In this document: positions 62,958 through 64,000 of the stretch, piece after piece
Layout: each line of letters starts with the position of its first letter
How positions within the stretch are numbered: the first letter of the stretch is position 1
NCBI RefSeq assembly: GCF_014648435.1
Contig: NZ_BMRC01000028.1
Location: forward strand, 62,001 to 126,000
Length of the DNA: 64,000 bases
Source: Nonomuraea spiralis
GTDB taxonomy: Bacteria; Actinomycetota; Actinomycetes; Streptosporangiales; Streptosporangiaceae
Direction: 5' to 3'
Notes under the pieces: generated by a model
What the model was told of the DNA's origin: nothing
The model's input: the letters and a program-made list of their open reading frames with translations, nothing else
The model's database searches: none
Position numbers and translations under genes: made by a program

Positions 62958-63578
62958 GTGGAGCACGGGTACACCAACAGCACGGTCGGCGACGGCGCTC
63001 TGGTCGTGAAGTGTTACCAGGGCCCGGAGGCCGCGTTCAGGCTGGGCACGGAGAGCAGATACCTGCGCCGCCTGCGGGGGCGGCTCCCGGTCCCGCGCGT
63101 GCACCAGATCACCGCCACGAGCCTGACGACCCGCTTCGTGGCCGGCGCCCACGGCCAGGACCTGCTCGACGCAGGCCGGGCCGCCGAGGTGCTGGCCGAG
63201 TGCGGCAGGGTGCTGGCCCGCATCCACCGTCTCGGCATCGTGCACGGCGACTACGGCCCCCAGAACCTGCTGTTCGACCCCGCCACGTTCGAGACGACCG
63301 CGATCCTCGACTGGGAGTGGGCCCACCCGGGCCGGCCGGTCGAGGACCTCGCCTGGTGCGAGTGGATCGTCCGCGTCCACCATCCCGAGCACGTGCCCCT
63401 GCTGCCGCGCTTCTTCGACGCCTACGGCGGCCCGGTGCCCGCCTGGGCCGAGCGGCACGACTCCATGGTGGCCCGCTGCCGCGACCTGCTCGACTTCTGC
63501 GGCCGGTGGGAGGCGGGCGGGGGCGGCGAGAAGTTGTGGCGCGAACGCCTCGACCTCACGGCCTCCTGGACCGCCTGA
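62958..63578 (+). CDS. Aminoglycoside phosphotransferase family protein
   Basis: A small kinase-fold protein of 206 residues. The catalytic loop is IVHGDYGPQNLLFD near residue 95, and the metal-binding ILDWEWA (DFG equivalent) lies near 116. The N-terminal lobe is short. The phosphate acceptor is unknown; resistance to aminoglycosides should not be assumed. A TTG at 62952 is in frame, but the GTG at 62958 (MEHGYTNSTVG) is preferred. It follows narI by 48 bases on the same strand but is probably unrelated. Confidence 0.82.
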   Translation: MEHGYTNSTVGDGALVVKCYQGPEAAFRLGTESRYLRRLRGRLPVPRVHQITATSLTTRFVAGAHGQDLLDAGRAAEVLAECGRVLARIHRLGIVHGDYGPQNLLFDPATFETTAILDWEWAHPGRPVEDLAWCEWIVRVHHPEHVPLLPRFFDAYGGPVPAWAERHDSMVARCRDLLDFCGRWEAGGGGEKLWRERLDLTASWTA

Positions 63579-63595
63579 CACAACCCTCCTGCGGG

Positions 63596-63623
63596 GTCCG
63601 AGCCCCGGACGCGAGGCTCGGAC
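63596..63623. terminator. Hairpin between convergent kinase and sapA-like genes
   Basis: A perfect 9-base inverted repeat (gtccgagcc and its complement) with a 10-base loop lies between the two convergent stops, 17 bases after one and 16 before the other. It can end transcription from both sides. Confidence 0.75.
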
Positions 63624-63638
63624 GTCCTTCGGGCGGGA

Positions 63639-64000
63639 TCAGCCGCAGTGGCTCCAGCCGCTGGTCCACACGTACGGCGACTCGTCCCAGGCGCCGCCCC
63701 ACTTGACGCAGGTGTTGCTCGCGGACAGGATCACCGGTCCGGCGTACGACTTGAACTCACCGGCGTCGGTCTTGGTCGCGCCGCCCTGCACGCTCAGCGT
63801 CGCCCGCATCCACCGCGTGTACGGCGTCTGGTTGACCGTCACCACACAGTTCTTGCCGGTGCCGGAGTTGTAGGACAGGTAGATCGTGCCCAGCGCGGTG
63901 CTGCCGGACTTGAACGGGTGGGAGTCGATGACGCGGAACCCCGACCCGCACACGCCCGCCGGGTCCACGGCGGCGGTCGTGGCCTGGGCGGGCAGGGCGC
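63639..64000 (-). CDS. Spore-associated protein A-like secreted protein (N-terminus cut)
   Basis: The frame is open from the window edge to 63639, giving about 120 residues. The visible start, ALPAQATTAAVDPAG, looks like the end of a signal peptide with an AQA cleavage site. The mature part has four cysteines: VCGSGFRVIDS, GKNCVVTVN, SNTCVKWGG and the final SHCG. TYLSYNSGTG-like and FKSYAGPV segments resemble Streptomyces SapA, a small protein found on spores and in hyphal medium. The true start and promoter lie beyond the window. Confidence 0.8.
   Translation of the reverse strand, partial: ALPAQATTAAVDPAGVCGSGFRVIDSHPFKSGSTALGTIYLSYNSGTGKNCVVTVNQTPYTRWMRATLSVQGGATKTDAGEFKSYAGPVILSASNTCVKWGGAWDESPYVWTSGWSHCG

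Noticed and set aside
62958..63578. Aminoglycoside resistance gene
   Set aside because: The kinase-fold motifs are present, but the protein is short and the family has many other substrates. Resistance cannot be inferred.

Overview
The window is very GC-rich, with G/C-biased third codon positions, frequent GTG starts and many 1-4 base start/stop overlaps. Its gene content is that of a filamentous actinomycete: the mycothiol enzyme MshB, an ECF sigma/anti-sigma/HtrA/TatB locus, a 7Fe ferredoxin beside dapC, DUF3117, DUF6758, DUF6113 and a spore-associated-protein-A homologue. My best guess is Streptosporangiales (Nonomuraea-like). This is inferred from gene content and has not been tested by a search.

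Layout. 1-7.4 kb: a partial DUF6758 protein, a NUDIX hydrolase, a large membrane-anchored Asp-box protein, a CPBP membrane protease, a secreted protein coupled to a DUF6529 membrane protein, and a CitE-like lyase. 7.4-9.6 kb: a cytoplasmic redox operon with two sulfite-oxidase-like molybdoproteins, a flavin reductase and DUF6510. 9.7-21.3 kb: a lipoprotein, an EamA exporter, a soluble MgtE-N/CBS protein coupled to DUF1003, MarR, Mrp, then tatB-htrA-rseA-sigE with a predicted sigE autoregulatory promoter, a divergent O-methyltransferase, leucyl aminopeptidase and DUF3117. 21.4-24 kb: a PaaX-type regulator coupled to an enoyl-CoA hydratase, then a polysaccharide lyase 8 pseudogene with a large internal deletion. 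24-32 kb: Tag glycosylase, a DivIVA-like protein, two LOG-family proteins, and the succinylase-branch lysine genes dapE, dapD and dapC with fdxA. 32-34 kb: a lone GNAT-associated N-terminal domain, an orphan solute-binding lipoprotein and a methyltransferase.

34.2-41.5 kb is the most unusual part. Two paralogous multidomain proteins flank a superfamily 1 helicase. One paralogue carries a sigma-region-4-like HTH and winged helices. A cysteinyl-tRNA-synthetase paralogue without a normal KMSKS loop follows 13 bases later. I know no named system with this composition.

41.6-55.3 kb: a membrane-anchored penicillin-acylase-family protein, small membrane and secreted proteins, a decayed IS481-type fragment, an mshB-DUF6113-flavin reductase operon, an S9 peptidase, an orphan sugar-type ABC permease, and a heterodimeric ABC exporter whose two nucleotide-binding domains carry complementary defects. 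55.3-62.9 kb: a divergent nitrate block, narK against narGHJI, with a dyad-rich 45-base control region. The window closes with an aminoglycoside-phosphotransferase-like kinase and a truncated sapA-like gene.

Working together: SigE/RseA/HtrA/TatB form an envelope-stress and export module; dapC, dapD and dapE cover three steps of diaminopimelate synthesis; NarK plus NarGHJI give nitrate uptake and quinol-linked respiration. I found no rRNA, tRNA, CRISPR array, intact transposase or prophage genes.
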